DNA of 64,000 nucleotides from Tetracentron sinense (GCA_015143295.1 CM026574.1:14944938-15008937); one strand, 5' to 3'; shown: positions 24,152-34,894, counted from the first letter of the stretch. The notes: generated from the sequence alone by a model not told the origin. Numbers and translations are program-made.

Positions 24152-24774
24152 TATGCAGAACTTTCATTCTAAGTTGAAGTGTAGATAACGGAGCATGAAA
24201 GGGAGAGAGAATGCTAGAGGAGTCATTAGAGCTTAGGAGAACCCAAAAGCAGTACCAGTTTGAGAGTTTAAGGTTGTGTTTGGATACACTTCTAATTTGT
24301 CTTTTAGTGACTTTTGGCCCTTGAAGAGTCAAAATCGATTAAAATGTCGTTTGGTTCCGAGAGTAACTTCTTCACAAGTCAAAAGTCATAAAAAGTCGAA
24401 ATGTTAACTTTTAAGGGAAGTTGCCTCTAAGTAGCTTTTGTGCCAAGTCCCAAATTTTTCTAAACTTATTTTTCGTAAAAAAGTTATACAGAAGAAATAC
24501 TAATAATTTTTTATTTATCTGCACCAGCAATGAACCCATTCAACAATGAATCTAGACCATGTTAGAATGTAAGCTGCTATTAAGGAATGGGCTTGCAATT
24601 TTAAAAGACAATTCATGAATTAACAGGTGTTCTTGGCATATAAATGAAATGCTGCTTGAATAATGATATAATGATTACTAATTAGAAGTTTCTTCCATAT
24701 CAGGACTACACACCACACTGCCATGAAATCAAGAACCGTCAGCAACATCTGAATGAGAGGAAAAGAACACTTTT
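24152..24774. other. No gene seen
   Basis: Anonymous sequence. The block 24255-24425 has pairing AAGTCA/TGACTT-type segments suggesting a decayed hairpin element, but no boundary is clear. Confidence 0.35.
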
Positions 24775-24919
24775 GCACCGTTTGTTTTGATGTAAAATAG
24801 GGGGAAACAAATGAAATTCATGGAAAATATCAATTGTCTTTCAAAAAATACATGCAAAAAATGACATTTTCCATTGAATTCTTTTGTTTTCCCCTGTTTT
24901 ACATCAAAACAAACGGAGC
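24775..24919. mobile_element. MITE with CCGTTTGTTTTGATGTAAAA ends
   Basis: A 145-bp element whose left end CCGTTTGTTTTGATGTAAAA pairs with the right end TTTTACATCAAAACAAACGG; the interior also pairs (GACATTTTCC with GGAAAATATC). Superfamily undetermined. Confidence 0.7.
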
Positions 24920-27900
24920 ATTTAATGAAAATTAAAAGTTCTTTCATATTTATCTTAGCACAGCTCTAGCCTACACATCAATTCTAGCCCCATCACAGAC
25001 TTCCATTTTACTTCACCTGATATCTGAACTTCTATTCTATATGTATATTATAAAAGAGAGCAAGTCAAATAAAGACAAAACAATTCAAACAAGTTTTTCC
25101 CACGTATCCCTTATTACAAGTTTTTATTTCTCATAATACCCTTAGATTTGTTTTCCTATGATATCCTACTACTAATCAAGCTTGAGAGGCTTTACAACAT
25201 AATTTATACACCATAGGCCATTGTTCACAAGTGCATGTAATGTATACCAAAATTTACAAAAAAAATTCATCTATTAGGAAATTAGTTGTCAGGCTAATCT
25301 AAATTTGATCTGAATTTTTTGTACATCACTATTTTATTTTTTTTTCGGTTAAATTGTACATAACTATTTACTTGACCAAAAAATGCACTGTCCAGAAGCT
25401 CTACTATACTGTTTAAAAAATGAGTCAGAACAGAAAAATGCACTGTCCTTGCCCTTGCACTGTCCAAAAAATAAAATGTCTAGAATTCATCAACCTTTGT
25501 TGTTGCATATGGAAATCCACATATATAGAGCACCTGCATATAGACCATCAGAATAAGCAAGGCCGATCAGTTCTTGGCTAGACCATCAAGAGAGATCATG
25601 AGTGATCAATAGACAGAATCATGGTCAGGATGATCAGGTCAGGTTATGTTTTGGCGTATATCTCCTAGGTCCGACACATGTAGGAGTTCCAAAGATCTCT
25701 CACCTTTTCTTGGTTAGCAGCTGTAGATTGTAAGGCCCAACATATACCATGTGTTTCCCAATGCTCGAATATTCTGAACAGAGTTTATCAACTCATGCAA
25801 AACAGAAATCTATTCAGGGAAGATATGTTAATGTTATGCATCTGCTATCCTTGTAGTTTATATTACTCTCAGATAAAGTAGTGAGTATAAAATGTAATTT
25901 TCTTTTTGGGAGAGTCATTTTTGTCCTTTTCTTTTGAAAGTGTTCTCAGTAACAGAATAGATTATTTGACTCCAATGTCACCAAAGATCTATCCTGAGTA
26001 AATCAACATAGGCTAAATAGAGTGAACACAAATAATCAACAGATCCTTTCAATTTGAACTTACATGGATTATTTGACAAGAACAGAATAGATCTTTCTAT
26101 GTAAAATGACAGTTGCAGGCAATAGATAGGTGAGTATTCTCATGGATCATCAGAAAATAGAAAGCATAGAGAAATGGGTATCCCCAACAGGATTTACTGA
26201 AAATGTCAATTTGAAGTCATTAATCTATTAGCTTCAATTTACCACTTGTTGCACTCTAATTGCAGTGCAAACAAGTTTCCTAGAAGAATAAATCAGCTTG
26301 GAACAAATGGATGTACTGGACACGAGCTGACAAATTTTAGAAAGCCATGAAAATGTTGAGATAAGTAATGAGGTTAATTGTTTATTACTCTCTATGCTCA
26401 AATGAGATTTAGGTCTCAATTCAGCAAGTGCCACTTACTAATGATATTATTTTCTAGCACACAAACACATAAACAGGTGAATATCATGTGTATGTATAAG
26501 TAAATTCAGTGCACACATAAACTAACACAAAGATGGTACCATCATCTCGACCTTTTTCTTCTTCTCAAGCACGATCAACCATGATGTAAATATGTAGTAA
26601 CATATGGATACACTTTGGTATTACAAAAGGATGGTTGTGCTCTTCATAGACATGTATTCAATCAAAAATACATGAATACTAAAAATTGAATTAAAATATA
26701 ACCAAAAATGTATTATGAATCTTGGGGTTGCCCACCAATGATCTTCTGGTTCACATCCTTATAGGTGAGAAGAAAAGGTTATCAGTAATGGAGGTAAAAA
26801 TTTTGGTGTGGCTCTCTAGACACCCATTTTCTTCTCAATTCAGCATTTTCTTTTCTTTTTCATAAGCAACTATAATTTGAATCGCTATGAATGTGTGATG
26901 GAGATGGAGAAGAGGGATATCTTCAAAGAGTGATACCCAATCCCTAAAGATCACTTCCAAGGCAAACAATTGTACTCAAACTGTTCAGTACAATTTAATG
27001 TGTGATGTTAGCTGTGATTTTAATTTTAATTAGGATAATATTCCAAAATGTGAGACATGCCTAGTTCCCTAACTAAAGAACAGAGATGATGTAACCTATA
27101 TGTGCATATTGGAAGAAGAAAGAAAATGAATGGTATATAAGAAACTAATGTCACATTTAAAAAAAAATAAAATTGAAGGCTGGGCAATGAATTATGAATG
27201 AGTGATTTTAATTTTAATCTGGATAATATTCCAACATGTTAGATGGGTCTAACAAAATATTTTATTATTAATAGGCAGAGCATATCTCAACAGTGCTCCA
27301 GGGTCCTTAATTGGAGGTCCAAAGAGGATAGATCAGACAATGGTGGACCAACTGAGGAAGCATAAAAAAAAAAAAAAAAAGGTTACTTGTTTGTGCTCGA
27401 ATTGAAATCTATGGGGGGTTTTCGGAAGAACATTGGGAGAAGAGACAGTGTTAGGGCTTTTCGACAGGGAGTGTGGTGATTCAAAAAAACCCAAGGAAGA
27501 TCCCAGTATCCTCATTCAAGCACGGATCCCTTTTAAAGTATAACCCTATTTTATGTATTTTTAAATAAAACTCACTAAGCAATTATTGCAATCATTGATA
27601 AGTGTAGGACCCAAAACCACCCACCAATTACCTTTCACATAAAAAATTCGCGCTTTCTCAAACCACCTCACCGACAGGGGCACAACTGCCGTATGAGCTA
27701 GAGGGCATGTGTCACTTTACCATAGTGAGGACCGAAAAAAGTAAATATTGGTGGGCCCATGTTTGAATGAATATATTGGGTATATCCTCTTGCCGACTAG
27801 GCCCAACTCCCAACTGCCAGTCCATGGGCCCAGCACCGACCATTACTTTGGGTTATTAGTCTACCACTCAAGAAAGTATCACTGACTTTCATATCTTTCA

Positions 27901-28224
27901 TTATCTACACAATTGGCATCGGATTCTCTCTATGCCATAAAAATGGTCTCAGGCATCCACTCATCTTCCGACTTATGGTGATATAAAGGGAAGAAGTCAT
28001 TTTATTTTATTTTCTCCCCATGTTTTTGACTTCTCCCCACTTGGTATTTCTCTCCCTTTTTATCGCCACATGTTGGATGATGCGTGGATGCCGAAGATCA
28101 TTTTTCTAGTCAATCTCTGCTTTAAGGATGAGTAATGCATTGTGAAGAGATGACAATCCCATGCCTACACAATTTTTCTTCACTCTTAATTTCCTCAACT
28201 AACTTTGCTCTCATAAAGCCTACC
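24920..28224. other. Gene-free intergenic stretch
   Basis: No gene, RNA or complete transposon is supported on either strand, apart from the tiny insertion at 25319-25369 listed separately. Simple A runs occur near 27364. Confidence 0.45.
25319..25369 (-). mobile_element. Tail-only retroposon insertion, 19 bp
   Basis: A 16-bp duplication TTGTACATCACTATTT / TTGTACATAACTATTT (one mismatch) flanks 19 bp starting with TATTTTTTTTT and ending CGGTTAAA. On the minus strand this is ...AACCG plus A run, as in the other tail-only insertions. Confidence 0.5.
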
Positions 28225-28405
28225 AGAAAGTGATTAAAATTTTTTTGATAGTACCTACTCCAGAGCTGGACCGTTGGATTGAACATCGAAAGGCGTCATG
28301 TCCGCACATGCTTTAAAATAATGGGCCTCACTTATTGCTTGACACCGTTGGATATTCAATCCAATAGTCCAGCACTACTATCGAAGAGTTTAAAATCACT
28401 TTCCA
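28225..28405. mobile_element. Inverted-repeat element (MITE-like)
   Basis: The left arm (AGAAAGTGATTAAAA, GATAGTACC, CTGGACCGTTGGATTGAA) pairs with the right arm (GGATATTCAATCCAATAGTC, AGCACTACTATC, TTTAAAATCACTTTC). No target duplication was resolved. Confidence 0.6.
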
Positions 28406-28820
28406 AGCCTTAAATACAGTTTATTTTCTGCAACTTGTATATGCATGAGCGCATGAAGTGAGAAGCGTAGGCATCCTCTGATGAGCTTCATCTAGGTAAA
28501 CTCGACGGCATGGTTCTTGTGGGAGGACAGATTGTCATGAATTGTTCAAAAAAAGGAAGAAAAAAAAATTAACGGTTACGATTGTTAGATGGGAACCTGA
28601 TTGGAAAGGGGTCATCCAGATGATCAATATCAGATGTATTAAATTGAAACTACACCGAAATTTAATGTGGAGAACTCTCACTTGATCATTCTCCTCCCAT
28701 AGATGTAAAATACATTATCTTGACCTCAAAAGCTTAGATTTCAAATCTCAAATTCTCTCTCTCTCTGCTTTTGGTTTTTTTTTTATTATTAAAATCAAAT
28801 CCTCGCTTGATCTCTTAGGT

Positions 28821-28940
28821 GTGTCCAAGCCAGGCTTCTCTTAGGATAGGTATCAAAATCCTCTTAGAGGTGTATCAAGCCAGGCTTCTCTTAGGATAGG
28901 TATCAAAATCCCCTTAGAGGTGTATCCAAGCCAGGCTGGC
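28821..28940. repeat. Tandem repeat, about 49-bp unit, 2.3 copies
   Basis: The unit GTGT(AT)CCAAGCCAGG then CTTCTCTTAGGATAGGTATC is repeated twice and begins a third time at about 28918. Confidence 0.85.
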
Positions 28941-29292
28941 TTAGCTCGGCTCGATCAAATCAAGTTTAAGTTAGTATTTACGACTCATTTAGTTGAACTG
29001 AGTTTTTTTTAAAAACTTATAACCTAAGGTCCTTATATAAGTCAAGTTCAAGCTGAAATTTTTGGCTCGAACAAGTTGAGCATAATTTAAAATTGTGTTC
29101 AAGTTGAGCTTGAGTTAGGGTTTGTTTGATTCACTCGATCAAGTCGAATTCAAGTTGGCAATTTTCATTTGACCGAGCCAAGATTTTTTTTTTAAATTTG
29201 AAATTGTATTCATATATGGCTAGAACCTGGGTCTATTGGATTCAATATAAATATTGTAATATATATTAATATAACAAATATTAGTTATAATA

Positions 29293-29460
29293 ATAGGAGA
29301 ATGCTTCTAAGACCGACTTAGGGCCAATACCACCAAAATCGTGCTGTGCAACACGAGATTTCAGGTGAAGTCCACTATGTAAAAATGGACCCCACCTAAA
29401 TTCCGGTGCTGCGCAACATAGTTTCGATGGTCTTGGCCCTAAGACGATCTGAAGCAAAGT
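29293..29460. mobile_element. Mutator-type MITE, family A
   Basis: GAATGCTTCTAAGACCGACT, then TTAGGGCCAATACCACC, pairs with GGTCTTGGCCCTAAGACGAT near the right end; the centre GTGCTGTGCAACACGAGATT pairs with GGTGCTGCGCAACA. AT-rich direct repeats (AATAATAAT type) flank it. Confidence 0.65.
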
Positions 29461-29484
29461 CAATAATAATAATAATAATAATAA

Positions 29485-29638
29485 AAGGAATGTTAGCCTT
29501 ACTCTCAATCAAACTCTATACTCAGTCTCCACCAAGATGAGAGATAGTGCTTTAACCACCATAACTGATTTGATAATAGATAGGTGGTTGGTGGAGATTA
29601 AGAGTAAAGTTTGATCGAGAGTAGGGCTAGCACGCTTC
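29485..29638. mobile_element. Mutator-type MITE, family B copy 1
   Basis: A 154-bp foldback starting AAGGAATGTTAGCC and ending GGGCTAGCACGCTTC, with 9-bp target duplications TAATAATAA on both sides (29476-29484, 29639-29647). The internal arms ACTCTCAATCAAACTCTA and AGTTTGATCGAGAGTA pair. Confidence 0.75.
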
Positions 29639-29820
29639 TAATAATAATAAATTCTTCTATTAGAGGAGTGCAAGCCCTACTCACAGTCAACCCTTATTAA
29701 AAGAAATTATTAATAAATCAAGCCAGCTCAAACTTGAATCAAGTTGAAAACGAGCTAATCAAATTGAGCCTGAGCCAAACTTTGGAAGCTTAGGCTTTTC
29801 TCAACGAATTGAACCGTGAA

Positions 29821-29970
29821 ACGTGGCATATTTTCCGGCACATAGGGAGGGGCAACAGCGCAATACTGTGACTCATATTTTCTAAACGAACCAGGAGTGC
29901 CCAGCACGTCATTGCTGGCCCCACCCCCCAAAAACGTCTGGACTCTCTTTTTTTCCACACCCTTATAAAT
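29821..29970 (+). promoter_or_regulatory. ASR promoter: ABRE-like sites and TATA box
   Basis: ACGTGGC at 29821-29827 matches the core of abscisic acid response elements, and a second ACGT core lies in CACGTC (29905-29910). TATAAAT at 29964-29970 is followed by the ASR start codon about 110 bp later. ABA and drought responsiveness would fit the family; regulation is inferred from motifs only. Confidence 0.65.
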
Positions 29971-30078
29971 TGCCCCTCCATTAGTCTCCCTTAACCATCC
30001 TCAATAACACACAACTTTCTCATTCTTCCTTCATTTCTGGGTTTTGAATTTGTAGTCATTATATTCAGTAGCAGCACC

Positions 30079-31049
30079 ATGTCTGAAGAGAGGCACCACC
30101 ACCACTTCCACCACCACAAGGACGACGAGAAGGCCTCCGAAGCGGTGGTGTACTCCGAGAGTACATACACTGACGATGGAATGGGCACCATTTCTCAAAC
30201 CTCTGATGTAGTCTCCGTCGATTACGAGAAAGAGAAGAAGCACCACAAGAATCTTGAGCACCTCGGTGAGCTTGGTACTACTGCTGCTGGTGCTTTTGCT
30301 ATGGTAATATTGGCTTCTTTTGTTATTGTTTTGGTCTTTGCTACTGAGACCGCTCATGTGATGAGTGGATCTCAAAATTTTCATAAATCTGATTTTATTT
30401 TTTTGAGATCCGCTCATCACATGCGCGGTCTCGGTATGGTCTCGGCCTTTGTGGTCTCAATAGCATTTCCCTATTGTTTTTTGTTTCAGTTCTTTTTTTA
30501 TTATAAGGAATGCTAGCCTTACACTCAGTCAGGGGCGGAGCCACATGGGCCCGATCTGAATCCCCCTGAAATTTTGAAAAAAAAAAAATTCATATAGTAC
30601 TAATAGTGGTAGAGCTTGGGAGAGGAGTGGAGAAAGAAAAAATATATTCGTTACAAACGGACATAAACAGACACAATGACCAATAAATTGGCCTTTAAAA
30701 AAAAAAAACAATTAGCAACCCCTACAAGAGAATCCTGGCTCCGCCCTGCTCTCAATCAACCCTTACTCGCACTCTCTACCAACCACATGTTTATTCTTTT
30801 GCTTTTGTTCTTTTTTATTATTAACTGGGGCAGATTTGAAATAATAGATCTTGTGTAATTTGATAGTATGAGAAGCATAAGAGCGAGAAAGACCCAGAGC
30901 ATGCTCACAAGCACAAAATAGAGGAAGAGATAGCAGCAGCTGTTGCTGTTGGGAGCGGAGGATTTGCCTTCCATGAGCATCATGAGAAGAAAGAAGCCAA
31001 GGAAGAAGAAGAAGAGGCTCACGGAAAGAAACACCACCATCTCTTCTAA
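30079..31049 (+). CDS. ASR protein (ABA/WDS domain), two exons
   Basis: Small, highly charged, His-rich protein of the abscisic acid, stress and ripening family, known to bind zinc and to act as chaperone and sometimes as transcription factor in cytosol and nucleus. Exon 1 is 30079-30303 and exon 2 is 30867-31049, with a phase-0 GT-AG intron, giving 135 residues. The N-terminus has the His cluster HHHHFHHHK. The ABA/WDS domain begins at [14 protein letters not shown] near the end of exon 1 and continues in exon 2 with [20 protein letters not shown] and [12 protein letters not shown]. The end [13 protein letters not shown] is characteristic. The frame joins exactly at AFAM/YEKHK. A possible AATAAA lies at 31154-31159. 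The intron (563 bp) is packed with MITEs. Identification is firm; which ASR paralogue is unknown. Confidence 0.96.
30333..30471. mobile_element. Mutator-type MITE, family A, in ASR intron
   Basis: A 139-bp palindrome (GGTCTTTGCTACTGAGACCG … GGTCTCAATAGCATTTCCC; inner arms GATGAGTGGATCTCA and TGAGATCCGCTCATC) flanked by a perfect 9-bp target duplication TATTGTTTT (30324-30332, 30472-30480). It starts 29 bp after the donor site of the intron. Confidence 0.85.
30505..30822. mobile_element. Partial family B MITE in ASR intron, split by a hAT MITE
   Basis: AAGGAATGCTAGCCTTACAC begins the element as in the other family B copies; the sequence resumes after the hAT insertion with CTCTCAATCAACCCTTACTC and ACCAACCACATGT. 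The right half seems deleted. The tracts GTTCTTTTTTTATTAT (30489-30504) and GTTCTTTTTTATTAT (about 30818-30832) on either side may mark the site or the deletion. Confidence 0.6.
30530..30748. mobile_element. hAT MITE nested in family B MITE
   Basis: A 219-bp element with terminal inverted repeats CAGGGGCGGAGCCA and TGGCTCCGCCCTG, inserted into the family B copy. The 8-bp flanks CACTCAGT (30522-30529) and CTCTCAAT (30749-30756) agree at six of eight bases, as expected for an aged hAT duplication. Confidence 0.8.
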
Positions 31050-31335
31050 GCTTCTTCCTATTTTCTCTCGTGCCACACCTCTAGCACCATGGGGTTTTAG
31101 GTAGTATATAATTATAGGTGTGCTTGGTTGTCAATGAGTCTGTTCTGTCATGTAATAAATGAAGTTTGTTTTATCTTATGGGCAATGTTATTTCTAATTT
31201 TTCTAAGTCATTTTCTTCAAGAGAATGACATTCATTAATCTCTTTCACACACATGTAAGACATGTCATCTCTTGGAAGAAAGTAGAATAGTATTATATAT
31301 CATATTGTGTGCATTTTTATCAATATTTCTCTCAT

Positions 31336-31749
31336 GGATAATGTTAACAACACTCTCTGTTAAGACTCACTCTCTTTTTGACTGGATTGACTGTTAGGTC
31401 AAATACGTGTCTTTCTCCTAATGGAAGACAATAACATGTGTTTTCCTATTAAATTTAGTTGTAATAGTCATTTACTCAAATCATTAAGGAGATCTGAAAC
31501 TCTTTGCCAGTGTAACGACAACTATAAAACCGTAGGTTACAAGTGATAATTACTTCCCTATAAGAAGGGATTGTATGTCAATCTTTGGAGAATGTAAGCT
31601 TATATCACTTTATTCTGGTTTAAGGGGGTCGACTATAAGTCATTGGTATACATTCAAGGTTACCTCTTCTCAATGATCAGATCGACAATCCTACAATGCA
31701 ATTACCTTGAATAAAGTGAGTTTAAAAGAACCTGGAGCTAGCATTATCC
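31336..31749. mobile_element. Mutator-type MITE, family C copy 2
   Basis: Begins GGATAATGTTAAC and ends GCTAGCATTATCC. The interior ACGTGTCTTTCTCCTAATGG, then AAGACAATAACA, is the reverse complement of the centre of the copy at 3292. The flanks TTCTCTCAT (31327-31335) and TTCTCTTAT (31750-31758) give a 9-bp duplication with one mismatch. It is longer than copy 1, so it contains extra sequence. Confidence 0.7.
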
Positions 31750-31758
31750 TTCTCTTAT

Positions 31759-31890
31759 GTATCTCCCTTTAGGAGTGGAGACTCGTGTTCGAGTCTTTGG
31801 TGTGGCTGTTTCACCCACCATGAGTGCTAACCCCCTAACCCCCCTGACATAATTAGATAAATGATTAAAGCCTACCAAAAAAAAAAGATC
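31759..31890 (+). mobile_element. Probable SINE
   Basis: A B-box-like GTGTTCGAGTC (about 31787-31797) follows CTTTAGGAGTGGAGACTC, and the end CCTACC plus A run fits the SINE tails seen elsewhere. The 5' end and target duplication are not resolved. Confidence 0.5.
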
Positions 31891-32067
31891 CAAACCATAG
31901 AATCGTTGACTTTGAAGCATGAAACTCAATGAAACTAATTTGATGGTTAGGATCATAGAATAAAAGGGAGTTTCCACTATAATCACTTCCTTAAAGCTTA
32001 ACATTATCAATCAGGCACAATTATTTGGATTGTGCTCTTTTTTTCAACATCCGAAGACTAGTTACTG

Positions 32068-32190
32068 GTAGAGTTGTCAATGGGTCGGGCTAGCCGGTAT
32101 CAATTATATAATTAGGCTGGCTTAGGCTCTGGCTAATTGAGCCTGTTAAATTAGGCTTTTAATCAGGTTTGACCCACTTGATAAAACCCA
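32068..32190. repeat. hAT-like MITE terminal fragment
   Basis: TAGAGTTGTCAATGGGTCGG then GCTAGCC resembles the start of the hAT MITEs with GGGC-rich arms; AGGCTGGCTTAGGCTC and GAGCCTGTTAAATTAGGC pair internally. No right boundary was found. Confidence 0.4.
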
Positions 32191-32438
32191 ATTATTAAAA
32201 GAGACTAATTTTGAGGCGGAGCTCTCTTCATGACGTTGAAGTCATGCTCTTCTTTTTATGGTATGGCGGTGGCATTTTTGTAATTATGAAGAGAGTAGAG
32301 AAGTTTTACAAAGTTCTTTTTCTTTAATAATTATAATATTACCACCACAAAAAAATAAAAAGGGTAACTGTTCTTCAACCCCCTCCGCTTTGTATTTAAA
32401 TTGTTATTAAAACACTCATAACAATATATTTTACTTTA

Positions 32439-32610
32439 GAGAAATGCTAGCCCTAATCTCAGTCAAACTCTACTCTCAGTCTCCACCAACCACTTGTCCA
32501 TTCTTGATGAGAGAGAGAATGTTTTAACCACCATAACTGATTTGAAAATGAATAGGTGGTTGGTGAAGACTGAGACTAGAGTTTGACCGAGAGTAGGGAA
32601 AGCATGCCTC
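32439..32610. mobile_element. Mutator-type MITE, family B copy 3
   Basis: A 172-bp foldback (GAGAAATGCTAGCCCTAATC … GAGTAGGGAAAGCATGCCTC) with a perfect 9-bp target duplication TTTACTTTA at 32430-32438 and 32611-32619. Inner arms AGTCTCCACCAACCACTTG and GGTGGTTGGTGAAGACT pair. Confidence 0.88.
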
Positions 32611-32957
32611 TTTACTTTATGTGTGTTGACATGATTGGCCCAGCCTTAAGAGCCATGGCTTCTATGGGAGAGATAGGGAGAGAGAGAATACTGCGTAACT
32701 GCGTGGTTTGATGGACAAAAATACCCATTTTAGCATGATCAATTTTGTGGTCAGTTTGGTCATTTAATCTGAATATCGGAATATAATATACGATTAAATG
32801 TTTGTTGTTGTGAAAGATGATGTTAGGGTCCCCGCCAAGATCTTCAAAAGTCAGTTGTAACTGGTTTTTATTTATTTATTTATTGTAACTTGGTTCGTTA
32901 ATGACAAAATTATCCATCACTACAAAATTGCCATATTACTTCGAGTCATTTTCTCTC

Positions 32958-33292
32958 CAATTGTAATCGGTTTTGCCAAAACCGGTGACACCCTTAAGGT
33001 GGCCACATGACCCATTTGGCACCTTAACTGCGGTTAAGATTCACTAACCCCTAGGGTTTATCCACCTATCCTTGGTTTTTATTGAAAAATAATAGAAAAT
33101 TGTGTTAACCAGTGGTTAAAATTTATCAACTCCTAGGGTTAATTTTTTGAAATATTTTTTTCTAAAATCCAAAGATAGGTGGGTGACCCTAGGAGTACGT
33201 GAATCTTAACCACAGTTAAGGGATGTAAAAAGGGACATATGGCGACCACAGGAGGTAACAGATTTTGCCAAAAACCGGTTACAACCGGAGAG
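32958..33292. repeat. Long hairpin repeat with TTAACCACAGTTAA core
   Basis: The left arm (GTAATCGGTTTTGCCAAAAC, GGTGGCCACATG, CCTTAACTGCGGTTAAGATT) pairs with the right arm (AATCTTAACCACAGTTAAGG, CATATGGCGACCAC, TTTTGCCAAAAACCGGTTAC). It is the clearest full copy of this family and lies about 70 bp from the gypsy LTR. Confidence 0.7.
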
Positions 33293-33362
33293 GATTACCG
33301 GTTTATTACTCACCGTGTTGGTGTTGTGCGTAGTTTTTGTTGGTTCATGGGGTTATACAAGT

Positions 33363-34279
33363 TGTGAGGGGAAAAATAACCGGAACGACACGCGTCAGCA
33401 GCAGCTCCTCTCACGCTCTGGTTTACTGGTAGAAGGTTGGAGCGGAGGGTGTGGCACCCTGACCTGTACTCCGATGGTAAAGTCAGTAAGTGTAGAAGAT
33501 GATGAACAGTAAACGCTAGAACAGTCACTGAAAAATACGCAAGACACTGGAAGCACTGAACACGTATTCTCGGGTCTGGGTTCATGAACAAGTGTCCTGT
33601 GCACTAAAAATCACGGGGTTTTTATAGGGCAAGGTTGGTATGGCCATCGATGACCATGGATGGCCATAGGTGTCCATACCACGTGTCTTCGCACTCATTG
33701 CCAAATATCTTAGACATATCTGCCGCCGGTTGCATTACACGTGAGAGCCTCCTATAAGTCCAATCGGAAGGGATCGGATGGTACGCAGAAGTGACCAGCA
33801 TTAAATGCCAAGACAGTGCTTTCGGCACGAAACGGCGCGTTCGGCACGAAACGGCGCGTTCGGCACGCCTGTCGGAATTATGGATCGCCTCCTGATCACT
33901 TCCTCCTACGAGTCGGTCTCGTTGTTGACTCAAGCTCGGTTACTGCGTAGATGCCTTGAAATACAGCATGACATCGTTGTCAGTGAGACAACGGACTCGT
34001 TGTTCGCGTAACGACAACGACGTTGTCAAGAGCACAACGTTCACGTTGTGCTTTAGAGAACGAGCACGTTGTTAAAGCCACAACGGAAACGTTGTTCTGC
34101 AAGAGAACAAAGATGTCGTAAGGCGCACAACGGGATCGTTGTGCATCAGACAACGTGTGACCCCTATATTTTAAGCACGTGACCCCAACGCGTGTCCACG
34201 TGTCACTTTCGTGAACAAAACGACAAAAACGAGCTTGTCCTCCAACGCTGAGTTGATTTTACGAATTTTATCCGTTACA
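33363..34279 (-). repeat. 3' LTR of gypsy element, 917 bp
   Basis: Identical in layout to the 5' LTR, except for an additional tandem copy of a 19-bp GCACGAAACGGCGCGTTCG-type unit at about 33823-33866. A minus-strand TATA box (CTATAAAAAC) lies at 33619-33627. The U3 part (minus 5' end) has two CACGTG G-boxes (34176-34181, 34197-34202) and an array of CGTTGT/ACAACG hexamers (33970-34160). Confidence 0.95.
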
Positions 34280-34894
34280 ATTTGCCCCTTTATGATGCTT
34301 GGAACGTAGTTCGAAGCGTCATAAACGGACAAAAAGATCATACCTGGCACTGCTCCGGAAGACGGAACGTTGCGTGCTTTAAACGCTCGCTGAGAAGGTC
34401 GACCGTTCACGCCAACTGATTACGCGTGCGAACCGTCACGTCTATTTAATGCGGACAGGCTGTCATCATCGCCGATTTGAATTTCAAACGCTTTAATAAC
34501 TCTGACGGTTACTCTCTTTTGGTGAAAAGACGATCTTGCCACTGCTCTCATTTCCGCTGATACAGGTGTACGGCTCAGATGAAGGGCAGTGGTGTACTTT
34601 CACAAACATGAGATGCTTATAAAATCCCATCGAATCCTCCTTCTCTTTCACCCTGTTTCTTTAAGCACTGTTACTCTGCCGAATTCTCTTCTCAACCGAA
34701 AGTTCATCTTCCTCAAGCTCTCAACAATCTCTCTGAGTTGTCTTCGGTTCGATATGCTCTTCACCCTTTCTCTTGTTATTTCTTACTGTTTCTCCCTTTC
34801 TCTCTTCTCTGGTTCTTGGGGTGACTCTGCTCTATGCACACTCCATTGCTCTGTTCACTGCTCTTGTCCCTCTTCTCTGTTTCTTCCAATCACC
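34280..34894 (+). promoter_or_regulatory. Leader and probable promoter of the antisense gene
   Basis: TATAAAA at 34618-34624 in the orientation of the antisense gene, followed by a pyrimidine-rich leader of about 270 bp up to a start codon in good context (CACCATGGCT, 34891-34900). On the opposite strand this is 3' untranslated sequence of the retrotransposon. Confidence 0.5.

Larger units (their letters stand above)
28930..29785. repeat. Diverged hAT-like repeat hosting two MITEs
   Basis: Flanks with GGCTTAGCTCGGCTCGATC (28941 on) and CAAGCCAGCTCAAACTTG (about 29719 on) are alike and partly complementary, as in the hAT MITE at 7495. Families A and B MITEs lie inside. Boundaries are uncertain. 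Confidence 0.35.

Noticed and set aside
30756-31076. Minus-strand frame of 106 residues over ASR exon 2
   Set aside because: Hydrophobic shadow of the charged ASR sequence on the opposite strand.
33310-33604. Open frames in the gypsy LTR, repeated at 44181-44448
   Set aside because: LTR leader sequence present in both LTRs; no start context or domain.
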